This document shows, in pieces, positions 17,452 through 28,986 of a stretch of DNA of 64,000 nucleotides (position 1 is its first letter; each line of letters begins with the position of its first letter). The position numbers were made by a program, and so were the translations under genes. The notes under the pieces were generated by a model. That model was given only the letters and a program-made list of their open reading frames with translations, was not told the origin of the DNA and did no database searches. The DNA comes from Flavobacterium enshiense DK69 (GTDB lineage Bacteria > Bacteroidota > Bacteroidia > Flavobacteriales > Flavobacteriaceae), in assembly GCF_000498495.1 (NCBI RefSeq), contig NZ_AVCS01000028.1, forward strand, positions 124,001 to 188,000, written 5' to 3'.

Positions 17452-18708
17452 CTATTTTCCTCTAATGATTTCAACCGGATCAACTTTACTGGCTTTTAAT
17501 GCCGGAAATAACCCTGCAACAAGGGTAGTAACAATTGCGAACGTAATCCCTATTACATAAAAAATCGGATTATAATTCATCGGATATGTTTTTACCGTTG
17601 GCAACGAGGCGGTTACAAACGGGATTACATCAATAATTCGGGAAAATATAAAACCGAAAAACAAACCAAAAACACCACCGGTTACCCCAATTATTAAAGA
17701 AAGTAAAAGGAAGATCCATTTTACATCACTGCCTGAAAATCCAGTCGCTTTCAGAATGGCGATACTGTCCATCTTTTCATAAATCAACATATTCAGTATA
17801 TTATAAATTCCGAAGCCTGCTACAATCAACAAAACCACACCGACCGAATAGGAAATTATAGTTCGAATTCTTGTCCCGGTTTCAAATTGAGCATTTGCCG
17901 TCTGGTAATCGATGGCATCTAATTCGAACTTCGAACGAAATTCTTTTGCCATTTGCGGAGCCATTTCGATATCATGAAGTTTTAACTGAATATCTGTCAT
18001 ATAATTGGTTGCTTCGCCTAAAAGTTTTTGTGCTGTACTTATTGACGTAGTACTCATGACATCATCGATTTCCGCTATACCGATTTGAGAAATCCCAACA
18101 ATCTTTAATGACGCCAAATTACCTTTTGGAGTCGTAATCTTAATGACATCCCCTACACTAAGCATCATTTTAGTAGCTAATCCTGCGCCAATAATTATAC
18201 TGTTGTTTTGCTCCAGATCGGTTATTTTACCCTCCCGTATGTAATCACTGAATTTAAAAAGAGATTCCTCGGCAGCAATAGCAATTCCATTAATCACACC
18301 TGAAATTTCTATGGTTCCCGAATGGAAAAAGACCGGTGTAACAACTTTAGGAGCTACGTCCAGCACTCTTTTGTCCTTTTTCAGTACATCGATAATGGTT
18401 TGACTGTTGTAAATGGCTTTACCCCTGTCCTTTGGCTTGATTGAACTGATAAAATTAATATTGTTTTTATATTCTTCCGATAAAATAACAGGTTGACTTT
18501 CAACCGGCTTGATTTCATTATATAATCGGATATGTGGAGTTCGATTGAGCATTAACCCGTCCAGGAGATCATTCATCCCATTCATAAAACTAACCAGCGA
18601 AATAAACATGGCAATACCAAATGTAACTCCAACAGCAGCTATGATGGTTTGTTTCAACCGGGCACGAAGCATATGGAAAGCTATATTCTGTACGAGCCTA
18701 TGGTTCAT
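17452..18708 (-). CDS. FtsX/MacB-type ABC permease
   Basis: A 418-residue permease with four transmembrane segments: one near residues 20-45, a large periplasmic domain (about 50-275), then three C-terminal segments (about 280-305, 325-355, 375-400) followed by the FtsX-family ending LFPALKASKVDPVEIIRGK. Its ATG overlaps the upstream gene's TAA by one base. Together with the adaptor and LolD-like ATPase it resembles MacAB-type export or lipoprotein transport; the substrate is not evident. Confidence 0.9.
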   Translation of the reverse strand: MNHRLVQNIAFHMLRARLKQTIIAAVGVTFGIAMFISLVSFMNGMNDLLDGLMLNRTPHIRLYNEIKPVESQPVILSEEYKNNINFISSIKPKDRGKAIYNSQTIIDVLKKDKRVLDVAPKVVTPVFFHSGTIEISGVINGIAIAAEESLFKFSDYIREGKITDLEQNNSIIIGAGLATKMMLSVGDVIKITTPKGNLASLKIVGISQIGIAEIDDVMSTTSISTAQKLLGEATNYMTDIQLKLHDIEMAPQMAKEFRSKFELDAIDYQTANAQFETGTRIRTIISYSVGVVLLIVAGFGIYNILNMLIYEKMDSIAILKATGFSGSDVKWIFLLLSLIIGVTGGVFGLFFGFIFSRIIDVIPFVTASLPTVKTYPMNYNPIFYVIGITFAIVTTLVAGLFPALKASKVDPVEIIRGK

Positions 18709-19796
18709 TACTTTGGCAAATAAATGGTTTCGTCAGCTTTCAGTCCTTTCAGAACTTCCACTTTCTCATAATCAAAAAGACCAATTTTTATTTTCCGCTT
18801 TTTATCATGGTCCACTAAAACGTAAGTTTTGTCTACCAGATATTGTTTTGGAATAACAATAGCCTGTTTTTTTGTCGCGATAATGATGTTCGCTTCCACA
18901 GTTAGATTAGGATACAGATTTTCCGGTGTCTGAATAAATTTAGCTTCAATTTTAAATGTATGTGATCGTTCATCCATAATGGGATAAATTTTATCCACAA
19001 CTGCTCTAAAAACGTTTCCTTTGTAACTATCCATCGTTACCAAAACTTCTTGGTTCTTTTTTACAAGAGCCATATCGTTTTCATCCACGTTCAATTCTAC
19101 AATATAGGAACCCGCTTTACCGATAACTGCTAAAGGAGTATTTGGGGTAACCAGGTCTCCTTCTTTAACCAGCACGTCGAACAATTTCCCTGAAAAAATA
19201 CTTTTGACAGTGAAATCACTTTGGTTTTCCAGATTAAGCTTTAAGTTTACCTGATTTCTCTTCTCCTCATTCTTTAGCTGAATTCGAAGTTCTTCCAGTT
19301 GTCTCTGTGCTGACTCATATGCCAATTTAGAATTTTTATAAGCCACTTCAGAACGCTCAAAATCAACTTGCGAAATCCCTCCCTGATTGATTACATTCTT
19401 ATTTCGTTTGTAAACGGATTCGTCCAAGCTGACTTTATCTCTTGCACTGATAACCTTTAGTTCCATTTCGGCAACTTTATTTTTGATATACGAGCTTTGT
19501 TCAGTACTTAACTCATAAGCCAATTGTGCATTTTCAGTCGCCAGTTTCGCCTTTTCACTATTCAACTCAAACAAAGGTTGTCCCTTATTAATCAAGTCAC
19601 CGGCCACAACATTAATTTTTTTCAGTTCACCATTCACAGTCGAATAAACTACATACTGTCCTTCAGCCTTTACGGTTCCGGAGGCGTAAACACTTTGCGT
19701 AATATCGCTTACCATTGGCCTTATGCCTGCATTATTATTTTTGCAGGCCATCATCGCCACAAAAGCTAAAAAAAGGAAAATACATTTTACCTTCAT
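18708..19796 (-). CDS. HlyD/MacA-family membrane fusion lipoprotein
   Basis: A periplasmic adaptor of 362 residues using the ATG at 19794-19796, which yields MKVKCIFLFLAFVAMMAC, a lipoprotein-type signal. Longer in-frame starts run back to 19922, but that stretch overlaps the hairpin terminator (19892-19919) of the upstream gene, so they are unlikely. The body has a lipoyl-like half (SGTVKAEGQYVVYSTVNGEL), a long coiled-coil hairpin (about 70-170) and beta-barrel segments. No TolC-type gene is in this operon; one is at 7871. Confidence 0.88.
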   Translation of the reverse strand: MKVKCIFLFLAFVAMMACKNNNAGIRPMVSDITQSVYASGTVKAEGQYVVYSTVNGELKKINVVAGDLINKGQPLFELNSEKAKLATENAQLAYELSTEQSSYIKNKVAEMELKVISARDKVSLDESVYKRNKNVINQGGISQVDFERSEVAYKNSKLAYESAQRQLEELRIQLKNEEKRNQVNLKLNLENQSDFTVKSIFSGKLFDVLVKEGDLVTPNTPLAVIGKAGSYIVELNVDENDMALVKKNQEVLVTMDSYKGNVFRAVVDKIYPIMDERSHTFKIEAKFIQTPENLYPNLTVEANIIIATKKQAIVIPKQYLVDKTYVLVDHDKKRKIKIGLFDYEKVEVLKGLKADETIYLPK

Positions 19797-19891
19797 CAAA
19801 CTTGACTTTAATACAGAAACAAGCATCTTATCCCTTATTTCTTCTATCAAATTTACAGTAATTTTATGAGGATAAGACTGATAAAGGGCAT

Positions 19892-19919
19892 AAAAAAACT
19901 CCAAATCAAATTTGGAGTT
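19892..19919 (-). terminator. terminator of the secreted-protein gene at 19942
   Basis: On the minus strand a stem, AACTCCAAAT / ATTTGGAGTT, with a 3-nt loop is followed by seven T. Confidence 0.8.
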
Positions 19920-19941
19920 CAAGTCTATTATTAGAAGTGTA

Positions 19942-20622
19942 TTAATTCTCTTTGATAATCATGACCGAGCCCTTAAACCCAGTTGCCAAATCCCATTGGT
20001 CACTCGTAATCACCTTTCCTTTATCATCAAAAATGGAAAACTCAGCTGTATTTGGACCTGAAGTTCCCTGGTTTAGTGCTTCGAATTCTATCTTATTAAA
20101 ACCTGGCGTTAAACCAATCTCAATGGTTCTATAGCCTTGGAATAATTCAACACGCGCCGCAATCACCATATTATTGATATAAACTTTAACAACGTCCCCA
20201 TCAATTGCCATATGGTCACGGCATAATATCTTTATAGTATTCGCTTTTGTTTTGTATTCCCCGAAAGATTGATTGCGTCGGAAAATTTTGGTATTCTCAT
20301 CCCCATGTCCTTTCGGTACAGCATTTTTTGGGATTTCATAAGGACTGATAAACTGTTCAGGCTTCTTATCTGCCGTTTGACCTATTTGCGCTGTTGACGT
20401 ACCTTCTTTTGGAAATGTAAGTGGCCGATCCTTATCCAAAACTGAATCGCTGAAATCCATAGGCTGAAAACGTGGGGCATCTGCTTTTGCAGGCAGTTGA
20501 TTGAAGGACACCTCCGGATCTTTCATACGCGGAATCACAACGGTTTTCTTACCATTATCCGGTTGCGCAAACCCCTGAAGTGAAAACAGTAATGCCGCTG
20601 CAAAAGTGTATAAAAATTTCAC
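19942..20622 (-). CDS. secreted protein of unknown function
   Basis: A 226-residue protein with a clear signal peptide (MKFLYTFAAALLFSLQGFAQ). After it comes a Pro/Lys/Asp-rich, probably unstructured part (about 21-110) and a C-terminal beta-rich domain (about 115-226) containing KVYINNMVIAARVELFQGYR and TPGFNKIEFEALNQGTSGPNT. The domain looks like a small Ig-like or carbohydrate/lipid-binding sandwich, but I cannot name it. It has its own terminator and stands alone between the MacA-like gene and the TPR gene. Confidence 0.75.
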   Translation of the reverse strand: MKFLYTFAAALLFSLQGFAQPDNGKKTVVIPRMKDPEVSFNQLPAKADAPRFQPMDFSDSVLDKDRPLTFPKEGTSTAQIGQTADKKPEQFISPYEIPKNAVPKGHGDENTKIFRRNQSFGEYKTKANTIKILCRDHMAIDGDVVKVYINNMVIAARVELFQGYRTIEIGLTPGFNKIEFEALNQGTSGPNTAEFSIFDDKGKVITSDQWDLATGFKGSVMIIKEN

Positions 20623-20740
20623 GCTATCATTTTTTAATTATTCCAAAAATAAGAAATCAAAAACTATTCCAATCTTAAAATTGAAGCATAAAACGTTAAT
20701 GTTAGTTAAAGTTAAGCAAAAGAAAAACATTAATGGAATA

Positions 20741-20768
20741 AAAAAAACCCTCATCATTGAGGGTTTTA
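20741..20768 (-). terminator. terminator of the gyrA-TPR operon
   Basis: On the minus strand AAAACCCTCA / TGAGGGTTTT is followed by a T-run, directly after the TPR gene. Confidence 0.8.
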
Positions 20769-20771
20769 AAA

Positions 20772-22091
20772 TTATTTTTTTGCTTTAAGTGCTTTATATT
20801 TCGCGTCCATCTCCAAAACCTGATAAGCATTTAGTAAAATCGATTTTACACTTTCACTTTTAGGTTCTAATTCTAAAGCTTTTTCAAAATAAGGAATGGC
20901 ACTTGAAAACATTTTTTGTCTTTTTGCTTTTAACTCGTCATAGCGTTTGCTTTCCTTCGGAGTCATTCCTAAAGAATTCATCTCTTTAACAATTTTATCA
21001 TCTCCCATTAAATACAAAGCACCTAAGTTATTGTAAGCATTGAAATATTTCGGATCAATTGCAATAGCTTTTTCGTAATATTTTTTTGCTTCTTCAATTT
21101 CACCTGTATTTGTACTCACAACTCCTAAGTTAAAATACATATCGGGATCGTTTGGTTTTTTTGCGATTACCTCATTGATAAGCTTTTTATACGTTGCCAT
21201 ATCTTTTGCTTCGTAATAAAGATTAGCCTCTGCTAAAATCAAATCAGTATCCTCGGGATTATGAGCTCTTGCTTCTGCAATAGCTTTCTTAGCTTCTTCA
21301 GCTCTTCCTTTTTCTAACAAAATTGAAGCATAGTTTTTATAGATTTCCCCTCTTTTAGATGGAATTTTCTCGTCTCTTGGTTTCTCATGAGTTCCCAAGC
21401 TGATTGCTTTCTTTCTATCAGCTACAGAACCAAAAGGTTCTTCCTGACCGCTTGCTTTATTCACGGCAAAATAAATTGTACCTTCTCCGGTGTAATTTAT
21501 GTTTTTCAATTCTTCATAATACTTAAGAGCATTATCGTAATCCTGAGCCTGAACCGCTAAAACAGAAGCATTGTATAAATTCGAAGCATCTGATTTATCA
21601 AGATTGTAAACGGCAGCAAATACCTGAGATGACTCTTTAAACTTAGATGCTTGATTTAAACCGTAAGCATATTGCAGCATCATCGGTTTAAAACTCTCAA
21701 TCGTTTCTTTGATATCTGCTGTATAGATTTCTTTACCTGATTTCTTCTCAAACGCCAATACATCATTCAGACCTTTAGCCATTGTATTGATGTTTGCCGG
21801 TGAAAGGCTTTTTGCCATTGCCTGTATATCGTTCGGATTCTTAGTCATGGCCGTGTTTAATTCCAAAATCGGCAACATCGCCTGATAGAAATTAAGATAC
21901 ACTTGATCCGCCTCAGCCAAACCTGACATTCCGCTTATTTTATTCACATTGGCTTTGTAATTTGAAATATCATCGGCCGATAATTGATCTTTAGCGTATA
22001 ATTTTTTCAAAGTCTTTAACTCATCTTTCTGAGCAAAAGAAGCTGCTGAAAGCATCAATGAAGATGCTAATAAAACATATTTAACTTTCAT
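20772..22091 (-). CDS. exported tetratricopeptide-repeat protein
   Basis: A 439-residue protein with signal peptide MKVKYVLLASSLMLSAASFAQ and tandem TPR units over most of its length, most clearly about 165-200, 250-285, 285-320 (ILAEANLYYEAKDMATYKKL), 318-352 (PDMYFNLGVVSTNTGEIEEA) and 350-385 (AYNNLGALYLMG). It is a scaffold for protein-protein contacts in the periplasm or at the outer membrane; the partner is unknown. The start is 20 bp downstream of gyrA and the two share one terminator, so they are co-transcribed. Confidence 0.88.
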   Translation of the reverse strand: MKVKYVLLASSLMLSAASFAQKDELKTLKKLYAKDQLSADDISNYKANVNKISGMSGLAEADQVYLNFYQAMLPILELNTAMTKNPNDIQAMAKSLSPANINTMAKGLNDVLAFEKKSGKEIYTADIKETIESFKPMMLQYAYGLNQASKFKESSQVFAAVYNLDKSDASNLYNASVLAVQAQDYDNALKYYEELKNINYTGEGTIYFAVNKASGQEEPFGSVADRKKAISLGTHEKPRDEKIPSKRGEIYKNYASILLEKGRAEEAKKAIAEARAHNPEDTDLILAEANLYYEAKDMATYKKLINEVIAKKPNDPDMYFNLGVVSTNTGEIEEAKKYYEKAIAIDPKYFNAYNNLGALYLMGDDKIVKEMNSLGMTPKESKRYDELKAKRQKMFSSAIPYFEKALELEPKSESVKSILLNAYQVLEMDAKYKALKAKK

Positions 22092-22111
22092 TTTTATAAT
22101 TCTGTTTTAGG

Positions 22112-24664
22112 TTATTCCTGAGTTTCTGTTTCGTCTGAAGAAATTGCAACGTCTCCGTTATCTGCAACCAATTCTTCAATTGTTTCCTCCTCTTCATCTT
22201 CACGCATTACTTTACAAACTGCAGCAATTGCGTCTTTACCTTTGATATTGATCAAACGGACACCTTGCGTTGCACGTCCCATAACGCGTAAATCGGAAAC
22301 CTTCATACGAATGGTCAAACCGGATTTGTTGATGATCATCAAATCATCTTCATCAGTAACATTATTGATTGAAATCAACGCACCCGTTTTCTCAGTAATA
22401 TTTAAAGTCTTCACCCCTTTTCCTCCACGGTTGGTGATACGATAAACATCTTCTCCGTCTTCATCAACTACTTTGGTACGTTTCCCGTAACCATTTTCAG
22501 TAACTACCAAAATCTGAGAATCATTCACGTGATCCCTGTCGATAGAAACCATTCCGATTACTTCATCTTCTTTTTCGTCAGCTAACGTAATTCCTCGTAC
22601 TCCGGAAGCCGTTCTTCCCATTGGACGCGTTTTCTCTTCTTCGAAACGTACTAACTTACCGGATTTCACAGCAATCAATACCTGACTGTTTCCGGTTGTT
22701 AATTTTGCTTCTAACAATTCATCGTCTTCCTTAATGGTAATTGCCGCAACTCCATTCACACGTGGTCTTGAATATTGCTCCAGTGACGTTTTCTTCACCT
22801 GACCCTGCTTCGTTACCATGATTACATAATGGTTGTTGATGTAATCCTGATCTTTAAGATCCTGTGTACAGATGAACGCTTTTACCTTATCATCATTTTC
22901 GATGTTGATAAGATTCTGGATTGCACGTCCTTTACTGGTTTTACTTCCTTCCGGAATTTCATACACACGCATCCAGAAACATTTTCCTTTTTGCGTGAAG
23001 AACAACATGTACTGGTGGTTTGTAGCCGCATACATGTGCTCTAAGAAATCCTGGTCACGGGTTCCGGCCGATTTTTGTCCGACACCACCTCTGTTCTGAG
23101 TTTTATATTCGGAAAGCGGTGTACGTTTGATATAACCTGCGTGAGAAATAGTGATTACCACCTGCTCATCAGCAATTAAATCTTCGATACTTACATCTCC
23201 TCCGGCATATTCAATTTGCGAACGACGCGCATCACCGTATTTGTCTCTAATTTCAGCTAATTCATCTTTAATTACCTGCATTCTCATTTCTTTGCTTGCC
23301 AATAATTCTTTCAAATAAGCAATCAATTTCATGATTTCGTCGTATTCCGCTCTTAATTTATCTTGCTCCAGACCGGTCAACTGACGTAAACGCATTTCAA
23401 CAATTGCACGCGCCTGAATTTCGGATAAATTGAATCGCTCGATTAATTTAGCTCTTGCTTCGTCTCCGTCTTTAGAAGCTCTGATTAACTGGATAACTTC
23501 GTCAATATTATCGGAAGCAATGATCAAACCTTCTAAAATATGCGCTCTTTCTTCCGCTTTGCGTAAATCAAACTGAGCACGGCGGGTTACCACTTCATGA
23601 CGGTGCTCCACGAAATAGTGAATCAAATCTTTCAGATTCAGCATTTGCGGACGACCGTTCACCAATGCGATATTATTCACACTGAAAGACGATTGCAATT
23701 GGGTATACTTATATAAGGTATTCAATACCACATTCGGAACCGCTTCGCGTTTCAGTACGTAAACGATACGCATACCGTTTCTGTCCGATTCATCACGGAT
23801 AGTGGAGATACCTTCAATTTTCTTTTCGTTTACCAAATCAGCAGTATGCTTAATCATACTCGCTTTATTTACCTGATACGGAATTTCAGTAACGATGATG
23901 GATTCGCGGCCATCAACTTCTTCAAAATTCACCTTAGCACGCATAACTACACGCCCACGACCGGTTTTAAAAGCTTCCCTTACACCATCCATCCCATAAA
24001 TAATACCTCCGGTAGGGAAATCAGGAGCTTTGATATGATGCATTAACTCATCAATTTCAATATCATGATTGTCAATATAAGCTAAAGTACCGTCAATTAC
24101 TTCCGTTAAGTTGTGGGGGGCCATGTTGGTCGCCATACCTACGGCAATACCTGAAGCACCGTTTACCAATAAGTTCGGAACTTTCGTTGGCATAACTTTC
24201 GGCTCTTCCAACGTATCGTCGAAGTTTAGCTGGAAATCTACCGTTTCTTTATCGATATCAGCAAGCATCTCTTCGGAGAACTTTTTCATTCTGGCCTCCG
24301 TATAACGCATCGCTGCCGGACTGTCACCGTCTACCGAACCAAAGTTACCCTGACCGTCAACCATCAGATAACGCAAACTCCAATCCTGCGCCATACGAAC
24401 CATGGCGTCGTACACTGAACTATCTCCGTGCGGGTGGTACTTACCAAGAACCTCCCCTACAATTCTCGCTGATTTTTTATGCGCTCTATTGGATAATACT
24501 CCTAATTCATACATCCCGAACAAAACTCTTCGGTGTACTGGTTTCAAACCATCTCTAACATCAGGAAGTGCTCTGGATACAATTACCGACATCGAATAAT
24601 CGATGTAAGCTGATTTCATTTCGTCCTCGATGTTAATAGGAATTAACTTTTCTCCTTCAGACAT
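22112..24664 (-). CDS. gyrA: DNA gyrase subunit A
   Basis: An 850-residue type IIA topoisomerase subunit that breaks and rejoins DNA to introduce negative supercoils. The catalytic tyrosine is Tyr121 in [10 protein letters not shown]. In the quinolone-resistance-determining region ([12 protein letters not shown]), Ser82 and Asp86, equivalent to E. coli Ser83 and Asp87, are the sensitive-type residues. The C-terminal beta-pinwheel includes a GyrA-box QNRGGVG, close to QRRGGKG, supporting gyrase rather than ParC. A Glu/Asp-rich tail ends the protein. gyrB is not in the window. Confidence 0.97.
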   Translation of the reverse strand: MSEGEKLIPINIEDEMKSAYIDYSMSVIVSRALPDVRDGLKPVHRRVLFGMYELGVLSNRAHKKSARIVGEVLGKYHPHGDSSVYDAMVRMAQDWSLRYLMVDGQGNFGSVDGDSPAAMRYTEARMKKFSEEMLADIDKETVDFQLNFDDTLEEPKVMPTKVPNLLVNGASGIAVGMATNMAPHNLTEVIDGTLAYIDNHDIEIDELMHHIKAPDFPTGGIIYGMDGVREAFKTGRGRVVMRAKVNFEEVDGRESIIVTEIPYQVNKASMIKHTADLVNEKKIEGISTIRDESDRNGMRIVYVLKREAVPNVVLNTLYKYTQLQSSFSVNNIALVNGRPQMLNLKDLIHYFVEHRHEVVTRRAQFDLRKAEERAHILEGLIIASDNIDEVIQLIRASKDGDEARAKLIERFNLSEIQARAIVEMRLRQLTGLEQDKLRAEYDEIMKLIAYLKELLASKEMRMQVIKDELAEIRDKYGDARRSQIEYAGGDVSIEDLIADEQVVITISHAGYIKRTPLSEYKTQNRGGVGQKSAGTRDQDFLEHMYAATNHQYMLFFTQKGKCFWMRVYEIPEGSKTSKGRAIQNLINIENDDKVKAFICTQDLKDQDYINNHYVIMVTKQGQVKKTSLEQYSRPRVNGVAAITIKEDDELLEAKLTTGNSQVLIAVKSGKLVRFEEEKTRPMGRTASGVRGITLADEKEDEVIGMVSIDRDHVNDSQILVVTENGYGKRTKVVDEDGEDVYRITNRGGKGVKTLNITEKTGALISINNVTDEDDLMIINKSGLTIRMKVSDLRVMGRATQGVRLINIKGKDAIAAVCKVMREDEEEETIEELVADNGDVAISSDETETQE

Positions 24665-24930
24665 AAGTATTTATATTAAAAAATTATAGCTATTTCAAAA
24701 CGTGCCAATATACACATTTTTGCAGTACCGAAACAGTATTTTATTGACAATTTTATCCATTTTATTAACATAAACAAAGCTGTAAAAAGTTAAAAAAACC
24801 TGCAATTTTGTCTTTTATATCTCGAATTTTATTCGTCTATTAGCAATATTGGTAAAACTGATTTTGAAAGGTATGATTTTTGCACAACCTATACAGAATT
24901 AGTAAATTTACAGTATAAAGATTTTTTGAA

Positions 24931-27480
24931 ATGGACGATAATTTTTCACCAAGAGTTAAAGACGTGATTACCTACAGTAAAGAGGAAGCTTTGCGGTTAG
25001 GCCACGACTTTATTGGTACAGAACATTTAATGCTGGGGATACTACGGGACGGCAACGGTACCGCAATCAATATATTAAACAACCTTTCGGTAGATTTGGA
25101 ACATTTACGCAGAAAAATTGAAATCGTTAGCCCTCCAAATCCTAATGCTGACAGAAGTAACGACAAGAAAAACCTGCATTTAACCCGTCAGGCTGAGCGC
25201 GCTTTGCGCACCACCTTTCTGGAAGCAAAAGTTTTTCAGAGCACTTCGATAAGTACAGCACACCTTTTGTTGTGCATTCTCCGCAACGAGAATGACCCAA
25301 CAACCAAGCTTCTGAACAAACTAAGAATTGACTACGAACTTGTTAAAGAACAATTTATAGCTATGACATCAAACGAAGAAGATTATATCGACAACTTACC
25401 AAGAAACGAATCGTTTAATGACGATTCCGGACAAGATGACAGTCTGCGTGACGCAGGTTTCAACAATCCGGGCGCTGCAGGTAAAGCCAATAAAAAATCC
25501 AAAACTCCTGTTTTAGATAATTTTGGACGTGACTTGACTGAATTAGCTGAAGAAGGCAAGCTCGACCCTGTTGTAGGCCGCGAAAAAGAAATCGAACGCG
25601 TTTCTCAGATTTTAAGCCGAAGAAAGAAAAACAACCCTCTTTTGATTGGTGAACCAGGAGTAGGTAAATCCGCTATTGCCGAAGGCTTGGCTTTGCGTAT
25701 CATTCAAAAGAAAGTATCGCGTATTCTGTTCAACAAACGCGTAGTGACTTTGGATTTGGCCAGTTTAGTGGCCGGAACAAAATACCGCGGACAGTTTGAA
25801 GAACGCATGAAAGCCGTAATGAACGAGTTGGAAAAAAATGACGACATCATTCTTTTCATCGATGAGATTCACACAATTGTGGGAGCAGGTGGAGCAACAG
25901 GCTCTTTAGACGCTTCCAATATGTTTAAACCGGCTTTGGCAAGAGGTGAAATCCAATGTATTGGTGCCACCACTCTTGATGAATACCGCCAATACATAGA
26001 AAAAGACGGTGCTTTGGAAAGACGTTTTCAGAAAGTAATTGTAGAGCCTACTTCGGTTGAGGAAACAATCACGATCCTGAACAACATCAAAAACAAATAC
26101 GAAGATCACCACAACGTAATTTATACTCCGGAAGCTATTGAAGCCTGTGTAAAATTGACTAACCGATACATGTCGGAGCGCTTCTTACCGGACAAGGCTA
26201 TTGATGCTTTAGACGAAGCAGGTTCTCGTGTTCACATCACCAATATTGATGTTCCGAAGCAAATTCTGGAACTTGAAAAACAGTTGGAAGAAGTACGCGA
26301 ATTGAAAAATTCCGTGGTTAAGAAGCAGAAATACGAAGAAGCCGCAAAACTTCGTGACGACGAAAAACGAATTGAAAAAGACTTGGCCATCGCCCAGGAA
26401 CAATGGGAAGCTGACGCTAAAAACAACCGTATTACCGTTACCGAAGACAATGTAGCCGACGTTGTTTCCATGATGACTGGAATCCCGGTAAACCGTATTG
26501 CACAGACAGAAAGCAACAAATTGGCTCACTTACCTGACCTAATTAAAGGCAAAGTAATCGGACAGGATGAAGCGGTAACGAAAATCGCCAAATCCATCCA
26601 GAGAAACCGTGCCGGATTAAAAGATCCGAACAAACCAATCGGATCCTTTATTTTCTTGGGTCAGACCGGTGTTGGTAAAACACAATTGGCTAAAGTAATC
26701 GCCAAAGAATTATTCGATTCCGAAGACGCTTTGATTCGCATCGATATGAGTGAATACATGGAAAAATTCGCGATTTCGAGATTGGTTGGAGCACCTCCAG
26801 GATACGTTGGATACGAAGAAGGCGGACAATTAACGGAAAAAGTACGCAGAAAACCTTACTGTGTGGTGTTACTTGACGAGATCGAAAAAGCCCACCCGGA
26901 TGTGTTCAACATGATGCTTCAGGTATTGGATGACGGGCATTTAACTGATAGTTTAGGCCGTAAAATCGATTTCCGAAACACGATCATTATTATGACTTCA
27001 AACGTTGGTGCGCGTCAGTTAAAAGATTTCGGTACAGGTGTTGGTTTCGGAACCGCTGCTAAAAATGCGCAGGCTGATGAAATCTCCAAAGGAGTTATCG
27101 AAAACGCTCTTAAAAAAGCATTCGCCCCGGAATTCCTGAACCGAATTGACGATGTAATCGTATTCAACCCATTAGAAAAAGAGCATATCGACTTGATTAT
27201 CGACATCGAAATGGACAAATTATATGAGCGTGTTGCTGATTTAGGATACAAACTAAAATTATCCGAAAAGGCAAAAGATTATATCGCCGAGAAAGGTTTT
27301 GATAAACAATTCGGAGCCCGACCATTGAAACGCGCTATTCAAAAATACGTGGAAGATGAACTGGCTGAAGAGATTATCACTTCGAAAATTCACGAAGGCG
27401 ACGAAATATACATGGATCTGGATGAAGGAAAACAAGAACTCTTCGTTACCATTAAAAGATCGGAAAAACCTACTAATTAG
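24931..27480 (+). CDS. clpC: ATP-dependent Clp protease ATP-binding subunit ClpC
   Basis: An 849-residue class I Hsp100 unfoldase that feeds proteins to ClpP. It has two N-terminal Clp_N repeats (about 1-150); AAA-1 with Walker [10 protein letters not shown] and Walker [14 protein letters not shown]; a UVR-containing middle segment ([17 protein letters not shown]), typical of ClpC rather than ClpA/ClpB; AAA-2 with GQTGVGKTQ and [14 protein letters not shown]; and a VGF tripeptide in the expected ClpP-docking loop. It is monocistronic, with a terminator overlapping its stop codon. It is divergent from gyrA across a 266-bp gap in which I see no gene and no perfect promoter. Confidence 0.96.
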   Translation: MDDNFSPRVKDVITYSKEEALRLGHDFIGTEHLMLGILRDGNGTAINILNNLSVDLEHLRRKIEIVSPPNPNADRSNDKKNLHLTRQAERALRTTFLEAKVFQSTSISTAHLLLCILRNENDPTTKLLNKLRIDYELVKEQFIAMTSNEEDYIDNLPRNESFNDDSGQDDSLRDAGFNNPGAAGKANKKSKTPVLDNFGRDLTELAEEGKLDPVVGREKEIERVSQILSRRKKNNPLLIGEPGVGKSAIAEGLALRIIQKKVSRILFNKRVVTLDLASLVAGTKYRGQFEERMKAVMNELEKNDDIILFIDEIHTIVGAGGATGSLDASNMFKPALARGEIQCIGATTLDEYRQYIEKDGALERRFQKVIVEPTSVEETITILNNIKNKYEDHHNVIYTPEAIEACVKLTNRYMSERFLPDKAIDALDEAGSRVHITNIDVPKQILELEKQLEEVRELKNSVVKKQKYEEAAKLRDDEKRIEKDLAIAQEQWEADAKNNRITVTEDNVADVVSMMTGIPVNRIAQTESNKLAHLPDLIKGKVIGQDEAVTKIAKSIQRNRAGLKDPNKPIGSFIFLGQTGVGKTQLAKVIAKELFDSEDALIRIDMSEYMEKFAISRLVGAPPGYVGYEEGGQLTEKVRRKPYCVVLLDEIEKAHPDVFNMMLQVLDDGHLTDSLGRKIDFRNTIIIMTSNVGARQLKDFGTGVGFGTAAKNAQADEISKGVIENALKKAFAPEFLNRIDDVIVFNPLEKEHIDLIIDIEMDKLYERVADLGYKLKLSEKAKDYIAEKGFDKQFGARPLKRAIQKYVEDELAEEIITSKIHEGDEIYMDLDEGKQELFVTIKRSEKPTN

Positions 27481-27490
27481 TAGGTTTTTT
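27464..27490 (+). terminator. terminator overlapping the clpC stop codon
   Basis: The palindrome AAAACCTACTA / TAGTAGGTTTT with an AT centre encloses the TAG stop (27478-27480) and is followed by a T-run. Confidence 0.8.
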
Positions 27491-27559
27491 CTTTTTTAGA
27501 CAAAATTGTTTCGCATTCCAAAAAAAGTAGTATTTTAGAATCCAAATTACTATTAAAAA

Positions 27560-28927
27560 ATGCTAGACAAAGTTATTGTAGGAAGCGAAGAATGGTGCTC
27601 ATTCCCTACTCTTGGAATCCCAACCATCAAGGCCCGCGTCGATTCGGGTGCAAAAACATCAGCACTTCATGCTACCAACATTACCCCTTTCGAAAAAGAC
27701 GGTGAAAACTGGGTGAGATTTGACATCAACCCAATACAGAATAACTTAAAAGCTGTAATCCATTGTGAGGCACTTTTAGTCGATAAGCGCGTGGTGAAAA
27801 GCTCCAGCGGATACCGCGAGCAGCGTTATGTAATCGCAACGGTACTCGAAATCGGAGGAAGCCTTTGGGAAGTGGAAGTAACACTGACAAACCGCGATTC
27901 CATGGGATTCCGTATGTTATTGGGCCGAGAGGCAATGTCAGGCCGAATTTTGGTCGACCCCGAACAAAAATATTTATTAGGGCAACCTACCAACGAAAAA
28001 ATAAAAGAATACTATTACAACGACGAACCTTCAAAAAAAGGACTTCGAATTGGTGTATTAGCAAGCAATCCGGAATTATACAGCAACAAACGAATTATGG
28101 AAGCAGGTGAAATGCGCGGACATGAAATGCATTTCCTGAATCTGAAATACTGTTACATGAAACTCGATGCTGATACTCCTGAGATTCACTATCGAGGCGG
28201 ACGCATTTTGAACAATTTCGATGCGGTAATCCCAAGAATACGCCCAAGTATGACCTATTATGGCTGTGCACTTACACGCCAGTTTGAAGCATTAAAAGTG
28301 TTTTCACTGAATGGTTCCGCTGCTATCAGCCAATCAAGAGATAAACTATTTTCATTACAATTGCTTTTAAACAATGGGGTTGACATTCCAACAACCGGAT
28401 TTGCCAATTCACCTTTAGACACCAACGATCTGATTAAAATGGTTGGAGGTTCTCCCCTGATCGTTAAATTACTTGAAGGAACTCAAGGAAAAGGAGTTGT
28501 ATTGGCAGAAACCAAAAAAGCGGCCGAGTCGGTTATCAATGCTTTCAAAAGTTTAAATGCCAACATCTTAGTACAGGAATTCATTAAAGAAGCCAACGGA
28601 AAAGATTTACGTTTGTTTGTGGTGGACGGAAAAGTCGTGGCCGCCATGCAGCGTGAAGCGTTACCTGGAGAATTCAGGGCTAACATCCATTTAGGAGGAA
28701 CCGCATCTGTGGTAAAAGTAACAGCAGAAGAAAAACGAATCGCCATAAAAGCAGCCAAAGCTATGAATTTAAAAGTGGCCGGGGTTGATATTATCCGTTC
28801 ATCCAAAGGTCCGTTGCTCTTGGAAGTAAACTCTTCACCAGGGCTTGAAGGAATTGAAGGCGCCACCAACAAAGACATTGCCGGTGAAATGATTAAGGCA
28901 ATCGAAAAGAATTTTAAGTGGAAATAG
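27560..28927 (+). CDS. rimK: RimB-RimK fusion: retropepsin-like domain plus ATP-grasp glutamate ligase
   Basis: A 455-residue two-domain protein. Residues about 1-140 form a RimB-type (ATP-dependent zinc protease/DUF785) retropepsin-like domain with the acid motif [14 protein letters not shown] and MLLGREAM. Residues about 160-455 are a RimK-type ATP-grasp ligase, with phosphate-binding loop [33 protein letters not shown] and metal-binding [12 protein letters not shown]. RimK adds glutamates to the C-terminus of ribosomal protein S6; the protease-like domain may trim or regulate this. In Proteobacteria the two functions are separate proteins. The rpsF gene is not in the window. Confidence 0.88.
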   Translation: MLDKVIVGSEEWCSFPTLGIPTIKARVDSGAKTSALHATNITPFEKDGENWVRFDINPIQNNLKAVIHCEALLVDKRVVKSSSGYREQRYVIATVLEIGGSLWEVEVTLTNRDSMGFRMLLGREAMSGRILVDPEQKYLLGQPTNEKIKEYYYNDEPSKKGLRIGVLASNPELYSNKRIMEAGEMRGHEMHFLNLKYCYMKLDADTPEIHYRGGRILNNFDAVIPRIRPSMTYYGCALTRQFEALKVFSLNGSAAISQSRDKLFSLQLLLNNGVDIPTTGFANSPLDTNDLIKMVGGSPLIVKLLEGTQGKGVVLAETKKAAESVINAFKSLNANILVQEFIKEANGKDLRLFVVDGKVVAAMQREALPGEFRANIHLGGTASVVKVTAEEKRIAIKAAKAMNLKVAGVDIIRSSKGPLLLEVNSSPGLEGIEGATNKDIAGEMIKAIEKNFKWK

Positions 28928-28986
28928 GCAGTGAGCAAAATTAAATTTTAATGATAATTCAAATGCTTTGAAACTGCATTTAAAAA

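Noticed and set aside
19797..19922. N-terminal extension of the MacA-like adaptor
   Set aside because: It overlaps the terminator of the upstream gene (19892-19919) and would place the lipoprotein signal in the interior of the protein.
20606..20788. Plus-strand 60-codon Lys/Ile-rich frame
   Set aside because: It consists of AT-rich intergenic sequence and the antisense of a terminator; no recognisable features.
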